DNA of 9,968 nt. It comes from an uncultured Oscillospiraceae bacterium (lineage in GTDB: Bacteria > Bacillota > Clostridia > Oscillospirales > Acutalibacteraceae). A program made the translations under genes and the position numbers. Of this stretch, positions 1 through 7,621 are shown one piece after another. The stretch lies in NCBI GenBank assembly GCA_900549675.1, contig URPG01000052.1, forward strand, positions 1-9,968, in the 5' to 3' direction. Below the pieces are notes generated by a model, which was not told the DNA's origin, ran no database searches, and worked only from the letters and a program-made list of their open reading frames with translations. The first letter of the stretch is position 1. The number at the start of each line of letters is the position of its first letter.

Positions 1-1247
1 ATTTTTACAGGTAAGATTTCTTTTGTAATATCTGTAAGTGAAAAAGCATGTACGGGTGTATAATTCATGGTATAGCCTTCATAAATGTTATCTCCGCACA
101 ATTGCTCGAAAATGACTGATTCGGTTTTTCCAATTTGCTGTTCGTGAAAATTCCGTTGCGTCTGCGTGACAACCGCAATCATTTGATGGCTGCGCTCGGT
201 TTTAACTTTGTTGGAAATTTGGCCGGGAGCATCGTAGGCCTTTGTACCGGGACGGCGGGAATAGGCAAAAACATGCGCTCTCGAAAATTGAATTTCTTCC
301 GCAAAAGCCAACGACTGCTGAAATTCTTCGTCCGTTTCACCGGCAAAGCCGACCATGATATCTGTTGTAATTGCCGCATTCTGAAAAGCCTTCCGTAAAT
401 CAGCCACGATTTTTCGATACTCGTTGGTGGTGTAGTGACGGTTCATACGTTTTAAAGTGTCGTCACAGCCGCTTTGCAAAGAAAGATGAAAAGAGGGGCA
501 AAGCTTTTCCTGCTGGGCCAATCTTGCAATGACCTCGGGTGTTAGGCGTTCGGGTTCGAGGGAACCAAGGCGCACGCGAATAATTTTTTCTTCTTCACAG
601 ACGGCTTCGACAGCGTCGCACAGATGCAGGCCTAAATCCTCGCCGTAAGCAGGAAGGTTAATGCCAGTCAGCACCACTTCACGATAGCCGTTTTGGGCGA
701 GCATATGCGTTTCTTGGCGGATATCCTCCAAAGCCTTTGAACGGACACGTCCGCGGGCATAGGGAATAATGCAATAAGAACAAAATCGATTGCAGCCGTC
801 TTGGATTTTCAAAAAAGCTCTGGTTCGTTCCCCAAAAGAACTAATTTGCATGGACTCGAATTTTTCTCCCTTTTCATGAGGGGCAATATCGACGATTCGT
901 TGTTTCGTAGAAAGATAATGCATAATATGGTGGGGTAAAATAGAACGATTTTTGGTACCGATGATGATGTCTGCATCTAAAAAACGGTCGGCGATTTCAG
1001 GAAAAGCCTGCGGCATACAGCCGGTCAAAACTGCAACTGCGTCAGGATTTGCTTTCTTTTCATGCCGCAGCGTTTGCCGGACTTTTTTGTCGCTGGCGGC
1101 TGTCACGGTACAAGAATTAATAATGATAATGTCAGCGGGTTCTTCAGATTCCGCTTTAAAAAAGCCATTGTTTAAAAGCTGTGACATCATCACTTCGGAT
1201 TCATATTGATTCACTTTGCACCCTAAGGTGCGAATTTTAACTTTCAT
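1..1247 (-). CDS. mtaB: tRNA threonylcarbamoyladenosine methylthiotransferase MtaB (3' end cut by window edge)
   Basis: Radical-SAM enzyme that converts t6A at position 37 of certain tRNAs to ms2t6A. I translated 415 open codons on the minus strand with no stop before base 1; the family is usually about 430-450 residues, so only the tail of the TRAM domain is missing. The N-terminal MTTase domain opens MKVKIRTLGCKVNQYESE and carries the three cluster cysteines C10, C46 (INSCTVT) and C77 (TGCMPQ). The radical-SAM CxxxCxxC is C152, C156 and C159 (DGCNRFCSYCIIPYARGR). HLSLQSGCDDTLKRMNR and DIMVGFAGETDEEF follow, both typical of the MiaB/MtaB superfamily. The LGCKVNQ form of the first cysteine motif is typical of MtaB; MiaB usually has GCQMN. 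A GGAG lies 5 bases before the ATG. It sits 71 bases downstream of the ABC-F gene with no convincing terminator between, so co-transcription is plausible. The call is firm at family level; MtaB over MiaB rests on the motif. Confidence 0.94.
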   Translation of the reverse strand, partial: MKVKIRTLGCKVNQYESEVMMSQLLNNGFFKAESEEPADIIIINSCTVTAASDKKVRQTLRHEKKANPDAVAVLTGCMPQAFPEIADRFLDADIIIGTKNRSILPHHIMHYLSTKQRIVDIAPHEKGEKFESMQISSFGERTRAFLKIQDGCNRFCSYCIIPYARGRVRSKALEDIRQETHMLAQNGYREVVLTGINLPAYGEDLGLHLCDAVEAVCEEEKIIRVRLGSLEPERLTPEVIARLAQQEKLCPSFHLSLQSGCDDTLKRMNRHYTTNEYRKIVADLRKAFQNAAITTDIMVGFAGETDEEFQQSLAFAEEIQFSRAHVFAYSRRPGTKAYDAPGQISNKVKTERSHQMIAVVTQTQRNFHEQQIGKTESVIFEQLCGDNIYEGYTMNYTPVHAFSLTDITKEILPVK

Positions 1248-1268
1248 AACCACTCCATTATTCAATCG

Positions 1269-1286
1269 GCAGAAACGAAATTCTGC
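1269..1286 (-). other. short inverted repeat between the ABC-F gene and mtaB
   Basis: A 6-bp perfect stem (GCAGAA/TTCTGC) with a 6-base loop lies in the 71-base gap between the ABC-F stop and the mtaB start. Read on the minus strand it is not followed by a T-run, so it does not look like an intrinsic terminator. It could be a processing or stabilising hairpin in a joint transcript, or chance. Confidence 0.3.
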
Positions 1287-1318
1287 TGATAAGTTCACTC
1301 TGTTTTAGAATAAAAATT

Positions 1319-3271
1319 TTAACTTAAATTTGATGTGCTGTCCAAAGTTTCATTGAGGGTGGCCCATTGTTCCCATAGGGCATCTGATTTGGCTTGCAAG
1401 GCTGCCATTTCTTCTGAAATTTGTATGCTTTTTTCATAGTCGGCAGCCCAAACAGGATCGTTTAATTTTTCTGTCAAGACAGTCATTTGTTCATCTATTA
1501 TCTCAATTTCTCTTTCACATTTAGAAAGCGCCGCACGTTGTTTTCGTAAAAAGGCATCACGTTCTTTTTTTAATTTGTAATTAATTTGTTTTTCTTCTTT
1601 TTGATTATCATTATTTTTATTTTGCGCTTGTGCCAATGTGGTGTCTAATTTCTCCTGTTCGCGCTGTTCTACAAAGCTGTCATAGTTGCCCTGATAAAGC
1701 TTGGCACCGTTTTTATCCAAATAATAAATTTTATCAGCCAATTTATTAATGAGGTAGCGGTCATGCGAAACCACCAAAAGAGTGCCGTCATAGTCCGTCA
1801 AAGTGTTTTCCAAAGCTTCACAGGAACCGATGTCCAAATGATTGGTCGGCTCGTCCAACAAAAGGAAATTGGTTTTGGAAAGCATTAGTTTCAGCAGTAA
1901 AATTCTGGCTCTTTCGCCGCCGCTCAAAGCGCCGACAGGTTTAAAGACATCTTCTCCTTGGAATAAAAAGATAGCTAAGGCACTGCGAATCTCCGTCTGT
2001 GTCATGGTCGGATACATATCCCACACTTCGTCTATGACCGTTTTTTCATCATGCAGTCCGCTTTGTGATTGTTGATAATAACCAAGATCAACATCCACAC
2101 CGAATTTCACGAAACCGGAGTCAGGCTGATATTGATTCAATAAGATTTTAAGCAGAGAAGTTTTTCCGCAGCCGTTCGGTCCTACCAAAAATATTTTTTC
2201 ACCTCTGCGAATATCCATATTGACATTTTCAAAAAGCCGGTGATTGCCAAAAGATAGTGCTAGATTTTTCACAAGCAAAGCCTCGTCACCGCAGCGCCTG
2301 CTGGCTTTAAACTGAAACCGAATGGATTTTGGATCATTTTCCGGTTTTGTAAGGTCTTTTGCCAAACGGTCAATTTGTTTTTGCTTGCTGGCAATCGTAA
2401 TATAATTTCGAGCTTGGTTAAAGCGCTTTTGCTGTTCAATAATGCCTTCTATGCGCTGTATTTCTTTCTGGCGGCTTTCGTATTCCCGCTGTTCGGTCAA
2501 TATTTTTTCTTCTTTTAAGACAAGAAATTTAGAATAATTTCCTTTGTAGCAGGTGAGATGAGTATGAGCCATTTCAAAGGTACGTTCTGTAATTTTATCT
2601 AAAAAATAGCGGTCGTGCGAAATGACAATATAACTGCCACGATAATTCTTTAAAAATTCTTCCAACCATTCTACGGAGTTAATATCCAAGTGGTTGGTCG
2701 GCTCATCCAACAATAGAAGGTTGGCTTCACTCAGCAGCATTTTGGCCAACTGCAATTTGGCTTTTTGACCGCCGCTTAGAATGCCCACAGGGTTTTCAAT
2801 TTGATTTTCAGCAAATCCTAAACCAATTAAAGTGCTTTTGGCGCGTCCTCTGCAAGTAAGACCACCCTCGTTAACAAAGCGGTCATTGTATGAGGTTTGC
2901 TTGAGAATAAGCTGATTCATCTCCTCGGCGGTAAGATTATCTGAAGAAAGCTGATGATTTACTTTTTCCAGTTCTTGCTCCAAAGAGAGCAAATCAGAAA
3001 AAACCGTCATAACTTCATTAAAAGCTGTGCGGTCCAAATCTTTACAGACATGCTGTTCCATGTAGCCTAATTTGCTTTCTTTGGCATAGGCCATGCCGCC
3101 TTTGTCGGGTGTATATTCACCTGTTAAAAGTTTAAATAGGGTAGTTTTACCGCTGCCGTTGACACCTACCAAACCAATTCGGTCGCCCTTTTGCATTTCA
3201 AAGCTGATGTCTTCGACGATGACGGTATCCCCAAAACTTTTTGTCAGATTGTTTACGGTTAAAATAGCCAT
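1319..3271 (-). CDS. ABC-F family ATPase (ribosome-associated, YdiF/Uup-like)
   Basis: Soluble twin-ATPase of the ABC-F family. Members have no membrane domain; characterised ones bind the ribosomal E site and ease stalled translation, and some protect against ribosome-targeting antibiotics. With M1 at 3271 the product is 650 residues. Domain 1 has Walker A GVNGSGKT (36-43), signature LSGGQ (165-169), Walker B LLLLDEPTNHLD with E190, and a SHD switch at 218-220. A charged linker (about 240-325), the P-site tRNA interaction motif region, joins it to domain 2: Walker A GPNGCGKT (364-371), LSGGE (449-453), LLLDEPTNHLD with E474, SHD (502-504). A lysine/glutamate-rich C-terminal coiled coil runs from about 545 to 645. 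The first ATG (3277) directly abuts the AGGAG at 3278-3282, leaving no spacer. The ATG two codons later gives a 6-base spacer and the start MAILTVNNLTKSFG, so I chose it. Length and coiled coil resemble Bacillus YdiF or proteobacterial Uup rather than short antibiotic-resistance types. The exact subfamily is unresolved, so I give no symbol. Confidence 0.95.
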   Translation of the reverse strand: MAILTVNNLTKSFGDTVIVEDISFEMQKGDRIGLVGVNGSGKTTLFKLLTGEYTPDKGGMAYAKESKLGYMEQHVCKDLDRTAFNEVMTVFSDLLSLEQELEKVNHQLSSDNLTAEEMNQLILKQTSYNDRFVNEGGLTCRGRAKSTLIGLGFAENQIENPVGILSGGQKAKLQLAKMLLSEANLLLLDEPTNHLDINSVEWLEEFLKNYRGSYIVISHDRYFLDKITERTFEMAHTHLTCYKGNYSKFLVLKEEKILTEQREYESRQKEIQRIEGIIEQQKRFNQARNYITIASKQKQIDRLAKDLTKPENDPKSIRFQFKASRRCGDEALLVKNLALSFGNHRLFENVNMDIRRGEKIFLVGPNGCGKTSLLKILLNQYQPDSGFVKFGVDVDLGYYQQSQSGLHDEKTVIDEVWDMYPTMTQTEIRSALAIFLFQGEDVFKPVGALSGGERARILLLKLMLSKTNFLLLDEPTNHLDIGSCEALENTLTDYDGTLLVVSHDRYLINKLADKIYYLDKNGAKLYQGNYDSFVEQREQEKLDTTLAQAQNKNNDNQKEEKQINYKLKKERDAFLRKQRAALSKCEREIEIIDEQMTVLTEKLNDPVWAADYEKSIQISEEMAALQAKSDALWEQWATLNETLDSTSNLS

Positions 3272-3309
3272 TTCCATCTCCTGGTTTACGAGCTGTATTT
3301 CAAGTTTCT

Positions 3310-3338
3310 ATTATATAGGAAAAAACAAAAATTCGCAA
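3310..3338 (-). promoter_or_regulatory. sigma-A promoter for the ABC-F gene
   Basis: On the minus strand a -35 TTGCGA (3333-3338) is separated by exactly 17 bases from a perfect -10 TATAAT (3310-3315). Transcription would start near 3303, leaving a leader of about 30 bases before the ATG at 3271. That is too short for the leader-peptide attenuators found ahead of some antibiotic-inducible ABC-F genes, which points to ordinary constitutive expression. Confidence 0.75.
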
Positions 3339-3483
3339 CTCTAAGTCTGATTGTGCGTGACATTACAAATTTCAAGAAGAAATAGGAATAAAAACGAGTG
3401 AAGATGTCTAAATTGCAATAGGATATTCTTGCTATTTTTTACGGGGTTTGTTATCATGAATAAGGCAAATACTACAACTGAAT

Positions 3484-3489
3484 TATAAT
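3484..3489 (+). promoter_or_regulatory. candidate -10 box for nnr
   Basis: A perfect TATAAT lies 39 bases before the nnr start codon in the region between divergent genes. The -35 window about 17 bases upstream (around 3461-3466, taaggc) is poor and there is no exact TGn extension, so this is only a partial promoter match in AT-rich DNA. Confidence 0.4.
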
Positions 3490-3528
3490 TGACGATAAAC
3501 ATAGAAGTTCTACACAGGAGGGAAACTG

Positions 3529-5073
3529 ATGAAAGTGTTAACTGCCGAAAATATGAGAGAAATTGAAAGAATTGCTATTCAGGATAAAGCGATACCGTCG
3601 CTTCTTTTAATGGAAAACGCCGCTTTGGCTCTGTGCAGACATTGTCTGTCTGTTTTAGAGGAGATTCATGGGAAATCGGTTCTCATTATTTGCGGAAAAG
3701 GCAACAACGGCGGGGACGGAGCAGCTTTAGCCAGACTGCTGTTTGTCAAAGGTGTTAAAGTAAAAGTTCTGTATCTTTGTGAACCGGAAGAAACAAAAAA
3801 CGATGCGCAGACCAATTATAAAATTTTGAAAAAATTAGGAATACCGACCGATAAAATGCCAATTTGCGATACAGCGTTTCTCAGCAGAATGCTTCATGAA
3901 TCAGATTTGATTGTTGACGCACTATTTGGTACGGGACTTGGCCGAACACTTTCTGACTTTTATTGTCAGGCAATTGAGATTATCAATCAATCTGCAAAAT
4001 ATATATTGGCTGTAGACGTGCCTTCAGGGATTCACTCGGACGACGGACAGCTTATGGGAGCAGCAGTGCGTGCACATAAAACGGTAACTTTCTTTTTGGG
4101 GAAACAAGGACTTTATTTGAATCCCGCCTGTGAATATGTGGGAGAAATAGCCATAGAGGATATTACCATTCCGAGTGATATAGCGGAAAAGGTAGAGGTT
4201 ACAGGCTCTGTTTTTACAGAAAAAGAAGTAAAAGCGTTGCTGCCAAAACGATTTTTTCGCTCGCATAAAGGCAGCTACGGAAAGGTTTATGTTATTGCCG
4301 GCTGTCGTGAAATGACAGGAGCGGCGGTTTTGTCGTCATCTGCTGCTTATCGTGTGGGTGCAGGTTGGGTTTGTTGTTGCGGAACCGAACCTGTCATCGA
4401 TATTCTGCACCGGTCCTTGCCGGAAGCAGTTACCATGATTCTGCCCGATGAAAACGGTTTTTTGTGTAAAAAAAGTTTTGAAAGATTGGCAAAAAGCCTA
4501 TCGCAGGCAAAATCAATTGTATTAGGGCCGGGTTTGGGTTTGACTGATTCAACCTGCGCTTTGGTAGAAAATGTTCTAATACATGCAAAGGCGAGCGTTG
4601 TGATTGACGCAGATGCTTTAAACGCAGCAGCACAAAACCCTGCAATCTTACAAAAGCTGCAAAAGAAAAGTGTGGTAACCCCTCATCCTACAGAAATGAG
4701 CAGACTCAGCGGTCAGTCAGTAGAAGAAATTTTGAACCATCCGATTGAAACAACAGTAAATTTTGCTCGAAAATATCAAGTTGTAACGTTGTTAAAAGAT
4801 TCCAGAACAATTGTTGCCGACCCATCGGGAGAATTTTATATCAATCTTTCCGGCAGTCCTGCCATGGCAAAGGCAGGAACAGGCGATGTGCTCTCGGGCG
4901 TTATCGGCGGATTGGTTGCACCGGGGTTGGAGCCTTTTACCGCCGCCAAGTTAGGGGCTTATCTGCATGGAAAAGCTGGAGAAACTGCCGCAGACGATTT
5001 GAGTTTATATGGGGTAAATGCCGCTGATGTGGTGCAGGTTTTGCCAAAAGTTTTGAAAGCCTATTCATCATAG
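3529..5073 (+). CDS. nnr: bifunctional NAD(P)HX epimerase / ADP-dependent NAD(P)HX dehydratase
   Basis: Repairs hydrated NADH and NADPH. The N-terminal half (about 1-215, YjeF_N fold) epimerises R-NAD(P)HX; the C-terminal half (about 235-510, ribokinase-like YjeF_C/CARKD fold) dehydrates S-NAD(P)HX using ADP. Seen in the sequence: CGKGNNGGDGAALARLL at 55-71, DALFGTGLGR at 130-139 and AVDVPSGIHSDDG at 161-173, with D163 the expected epimerase aspartate. In the second half are SHKGSYGKVYVIAG (245-258), GPGLG (333-337), VIDADALNA (358-366), TPHPTEM (384-390) and the hallmark AGTGDVLSG (449-457), with D453 the expected catalytic aspartate. The length of 514 matches the fused form typical of bacteria. 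An AGGAGGG at 3516-3522, 6 bases before the ATG, fixes the start. It is a housekeeping enzyme with no evident link to rhamnose use, yet the AraC-type regulator follows after 31 bases, probably in the same transcript. Confidence 0.95.
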   Translation: MKVLTAENMREIERIAIQDKAIPSLLLMENAALALCRHCLSVLEEIHGKSVLIICGKGNNGGDGAALARLLFVKGVKVKVLYLCEPEETKNDAQTNYKILKKLGIPTDKMPICDTAFLSRMLHESDLIVDALFGTGLGRTLSDFYCQAIEIINQSAKYILAVDVPSGIHSDDGQLMGAAVRAHKTVTFFLGKQGLYLNPACEYVGEIAIEDITIPSDIAEKVEVTGSVFTEKEVKALLPKRFFRSHKGSYGKVYVIAGCREMTGAAVLSSSAAYRVGAGWVCCCGTEPVIDILHRSLPEAVTMILPDENGFLCKKSFERLAKSLSQAKSIVLGPGLGLTDSTCALVENVLIHAKASVVIDADALNAAAQNPAILQKLQKKSVVTPHPTEMSRLSGQSVEEILNHPIETTVNFARKYQVVTLLKDSRTIVADPSGEFYINLSGSPAMAKAGTGDVLSGVIGGLVAPGLEPFTAAKLGAYLHGKAGETAADDLSLYGVNAADVVQVLPKVLKAYSS

Positions 5074-5104
5074 TAAAGTAGGCACTGTATCAGGGAGGAA
5101 TCGT

Positions 5105-6079
5105 ATGCAGAGTGAATTGCTGAAAAAGCTTGCCGTCATTACAGAAGAGGAACGCAGAATTTTACAGTATAAATCAATTAATAAAAGAGAATATACCAGT
5201 CAAAGTGATTTTAAAATTGAAAGAGAATTAATGCTTAAGAAAGGGCAGACAATACGGATTCGCCCACACACCCGTTTTGCCCCATTTCCCATGCATAGCC
5301 ATGATTTTGTGGAGATGATGTATATGTGCAGTGGCAGTACGACGCATTGTATCAACGGGCAAGAAACACTTGTGCTGAAAAAAGGCGAGTTGCTGATTCT
5401 CAATCGTAATGCAAAACACTCCATTGAACAAGCAGGGGAAGATGATATTGCCGTAAATTTTATTGTTTTGCCTGCGTTTTTTGATTTAAGCTTTCAGTTA
5501 ATTGGAGAAGATAATATTCTCGGACAATTTTTACTGAGTATCTTAAAAACAAATTCTACTTCTGTTCGCTATATGCATTTTCATGTGTCAGAAATTTTGC
5601 CGATACAGAATCTAATTGAAAATTTGATTTGGAGCTTAATTTACAATCAGGCCAATAATCGTCATATCAATCAAAACACCATGGCACTTCTTTTTCTTCA
5701 GCTTTTAAATTATACCGAGTATATGACCTTGTCACAATCTTCCGGGCATTCTGACGGGGTGATGATGAGCGTACTAAAAGAAATTGAAGAAAATTACCCA
5801 CATGCCAGTTTAACGGATTTGGCGGAGAAACACCGTATGTCAGCCGCTTATTTAAGTGATATGATTCACCGCGCGACAGGTCAAACCTTTAAAAAATTGC
5901 TCCAAAATAAGCGTTTGGACAAGGCTGTGTTATTGCTGACAAAAAGCAAATTACCAATTGAGGATATTGCCGCATCAGTTGGCTACAGCAACACCAGTTA
6001 TTTTTACCGTATTTTTCGCACCGCCTATGGAACTTCTCCCGGGGAATATCGAACAAAATTAAAAAGCAACCATAACTAA
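5105..6079 (+). CDS. AraC-family regulator with N-terminal cupin, probable rhamnose-operon activator
   Basis: DNA-binding regulator of 324 residues. The N-terminal cupin-like sensor (about 50-125) carries FPMHSHDFVEMMYMCSGS and LKKGELLILNRNAKHS, the histidine-rich pattern of AraC proteins that bind sugars. The C-terminal domain (about 218-320) has two helix-turn-helices: SLTDLAEKHRMSAAYLSDMI (235-254) and IEDIAASVGYSNTSYFYRIF (285-304), the latter followed by the family signature YGTSPGEYR. An AGGGAGG at 5092-5098, 6 bases before the ATG, supports the start. It lies 31 bases after nnr with no clear promoter of its own and is followed by a strong terminator, so it is probably read through from nnr. 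Its position directly upstream of rhaBAD on the same strand suggests it activates that operon in response to L-rhamnose or an intermediate. That role is inferred from context only; the sequence does not identify the ligand, so I give no rha symbol. Confidence 0.9.
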   Translation: MQSELLKKLAVITEEERRILQYKSINKREYTSQSDFKIERELMLKKGQTIRIRPHTRFAPFPMHSHDFVEMMYMCSGSTTHCINGQETLVLKKGELLILNRNAKHSIEQAGEDDIAVNFIVLPAFFDLSFQLIGEDNILGQFLLSILKTNSTSVRYMHFHVSEILPIQNLIENLIWSLIYNQANNRHINQNTMALLFLQLLNYTEYMTLSQSSGHSDGVMMSVLKEIEENYPHASLTDLAEKHRMSAAYLSDMIHRATGQTFKKLLQNKRLDKAVLLLTKSKLPIEDIAASVGYSNTSYFYRIFRTAYGTSPGEYRTKLKSNHN

Positions 6080-6122
6080 AATAAGGACAGGTTTTTTTTG
6101 AAAACTGCGTCCTTATTTTTTT
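6078..6122 (+). terminator. intrinsic terminator after the AraC-type regulator
   Basis: AAAATAAGGAC (6078-6088) pairs perfectly over 11 bp with GTCCTTATTTT (6109-6119). An inner GTTTT/AAAAC stem (6091-6095/6101-6105) extends the hairpin across a small internal loop, and the right arm runs into a T-run. The left arm overlaps the regulator's TAA stop. Its A-rich left flank means it may also work in the reverse direction, though no minus-strand gene reads into it. It separates the nnr-regulator transcript from the rha operon. Confidence 0.85.
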
Positions 6123-6127
6123 ATAAC
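6098..6127 (+). promoter_or_regulatory. candidate promoter of the rhaBAD operon
   Basis: TTGAAA (6098-6103) and TATAAC (6122-6127) are separated by 18 bases, with start expected near 6134 and a leader of about 40 bases. The -35 lies inside the loop and inner stem of the preceding terminator. A second -10-like hexamer, TATACT (6136-6141), has only TTATTT in -35 position. Either would suit an activator-dependent catabolic promoter; the terminator-to-rhaB gap is too short to hold much else. Confidence 0.45.
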
Positions 6128-6160
6128 AATACCACTATACTGGAGTAAAGAACAGACAAA

Positions 6161-6175
6161 GGGGGAGGTATATTG
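6161..6175 (+). promoter_or_regulatory. strong SD with close-spaced TTG start of rhaB
   Basis: The purine run GGGGGAGG (6161-6168) is followed by only 4 bases and then TTG (6173-6175), which begins the conserved YYLAIDIGASSGRH frame. The rare start codon paired with a very strong SD may hold kinase synthesis below that of the downstream ATG-initiated genes; that consequence is inference. Confidence 0.75.
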
Positions 6176-7582
6176 TATTATCTGGCCATTGATATTGGAG
6201 CATCCAGCGGAAGACATATATTGGGCTGGGTTGAACAAGGGAAAATTAAGACAGAAGAGGTCTATCGTTTTGAAAATAACGCGGGGCTAACAAATAATCT
6301 TTTATGTTGGAATACAAAAGCTTTATTTCATCATATCTTAACCGGATTAAAACAATGTAAAATCATTGGTAAAATACCTGTCACTGTTGCCATTGATACT
6401 TGGGCGGTGGATTATGTTTTACTGGGGCAGAAAGGGGAAATCTTGTCCGAGGCTGTTTGTTACCGCGATAACCGAACGGAGCCGTTTGTAACCACAGTGG
6501 AGAAAAAGATTTCTTTTGAAAACCTATATCGAAGAACAGGAATTCAAAAACAGGTTTTTAATACGGTGTATCAGCTCATGGCAGAAAAAGAAACAAGACC
6601 ACAAGTTTTTGCCCAAGCGGAGCATCTTTTGATGATTCCCGAATATTTTAACTATTTGCTGACAGGTGAAATCAAAAATGAATACACCAATGCCTCTACC
6701 ACCGCTCTCGTTCATGCGGCCGATAAAAATTGGGATTGGGCTTTAATTGATTTACTGGGATATCCTGCAAAGCTGTTCGGAGCGTTGCATCAGCCGGGCA
6801 GTTCGGTGGGACATCTTTTGCCGGCAATACAACAAGAAATAGGTTTTAATTGTTCTGTGATTTTAGCCGCCAGCCACGATACCGCCAGTGCTTATCTTTC
6901 AGTTCCCGCAAAAGCGGAAAACAGCGTTTATCTTTCTAGTGGAACATGGAGTCTTTTGGGAACAGAAATTGACACTCCACTTGTATCTGATGCCGCAAGA
7001 CAGGCTAATTTTACCAATGAAGGCGGCTACGAATATCGGTACCGTTTTTTGAAAAATATCATGGGACTTTGGATGATTCAGAGTATTCGCAGAAATTTGG
7101 ACAAAAAATACAGCTTTGCAGAACTGGAACAATTTGCTCGGGAAGAGAATGATTTTCAAGGATTTGTTGATGCCAATGACGGCCGTTTTTTAAATCCTAA
7201 AAGCATGATAGAGGAAATTAAGTTGGCTTGTCGGGAAAGCGGACAGCCTGTCCCGCAGAATATCGGTCAGTTGATGCAATGTGTTTATCAAAGTCTAGCT
7301 AAAACATATGCGCTCACAATTCAAGAACTCGAAGAAATTACAAATAAGGTCTACACTGTGCTGCATATCGTTGGCGGCGGTACAAAGGACGTTTATCTCA
7401 ATCAACTGACGGCCGATTATACGGGACTTACTGTATTAGCCGGACCAACCGAGGGAACCGTAATTGGAAATTTACTGTGCCAAATGATTGCCAATCGGGA
7501 ATTTGACAGTTTAGAGCAGGCTCGGGCAGCTGTACGGGAAAGTTTTCCGATTCAAATGTATCAGCTGAAAGAAAAGCAATAA
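6173..7582 (+). CDS. rhaB: L-rhamnulokinase
   Basis: FGGY-family sugar kinase that phosphorylates L-rhamnulose to L-rhamnulose 1-phosphate with ATP, the second step of rhamnose breakdown. The 469-residue product opens (M)YYLAIDIGASSGRH, the phosphate-binding loop of the N-terminal actin-like domain. Typical rhamnulokinase stretches follow: AIDTWAVDYVLL (73-84), CYRDNRTE (96-103), MIPEYFNYLLTGE (154-166), ASHDTASA (233-240) with D236 as expected catalytic base, LSSGTWSLLGTE (254-265), and HIVGGGTKD (398-406) for ATP binding. C353 and C370 sit where, as I recall, E. coli RhaB has a disulfide pair. The start codon is TTG: no in-frame ATG or GTG lies nearby, the next residues match the family N-terminus, and GGGGGAGG at 6161-6168 ends 4 bases before it. 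E. coli RhaB is about 20 residues longer. First gene of the operon; rhaA follows after 39 bases. Confidence 0.96.
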   Translation: MYYLAIDIGASSGRHILGWVEQGKIKTEEVYRFENNAGLTNNLLCWNTKALFHHILTGLKQCKIIGKIPVTVAIDTWAVDYVLLGQKGEILSEAVCYRDNRTEPFVTTVEKKISFENLYRRTGIQKQVFNTVYQLMAEKETRPQVFAQAEHLLMIPEYFNYLLTGEIKNEYTNASTTALVHAADKNWDWALIDLLGYPAKLFGALHQPGSSVGHLLPAIQQEIGFNCSVILAASHDTASAYLSVPAKAENSVYLSSGTWSLLGTEIDTPLVSDAARQANFTNEGGYEYRYRFLKNIMGLWMIQSIRRNLDKKYSFAELEQFAREENDFQGFVDANDGRFLNPKSMIEEIKLACRESGQPVPQNIGQLMQCVYQSLAKTYALTIQELEEITNKVYTVLHIVGGGTKDVYLNQLTADYTGLTVLAGPTEGTVIGNLLCQMIANREFDSLEQARAAVRESFPIQMYQLKEKQ

Positions 7583-7621
7583 AAAACCAAGTAACAAGTA
7601 AGAAGAAAGGGAGTTTACAGC

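Noticed and set aside
135..1209. Plus-strand open frames at 135-398 and 952-1209
   Set aside because: Both lie opposite mtaB, whose minus-strand frame is open over the whole stretch with all six cluster cysteines.
3409..3440. Hairpin with T-run upstream of nnr (AATAG/CTATT then TTTT)
   Set aside because: Only a 5-bp AT-rich stem with a 10-base loop, and no gene on the plus strand upstream that would need terminating.
6096..6115. Catabolite-repression (cre) site around TGAAAACTGCG near the rhaB promoter
   Set aside because: The left half resembles a cre box but the central CG and the right half are missing; the likeness comes from the terminator stem.
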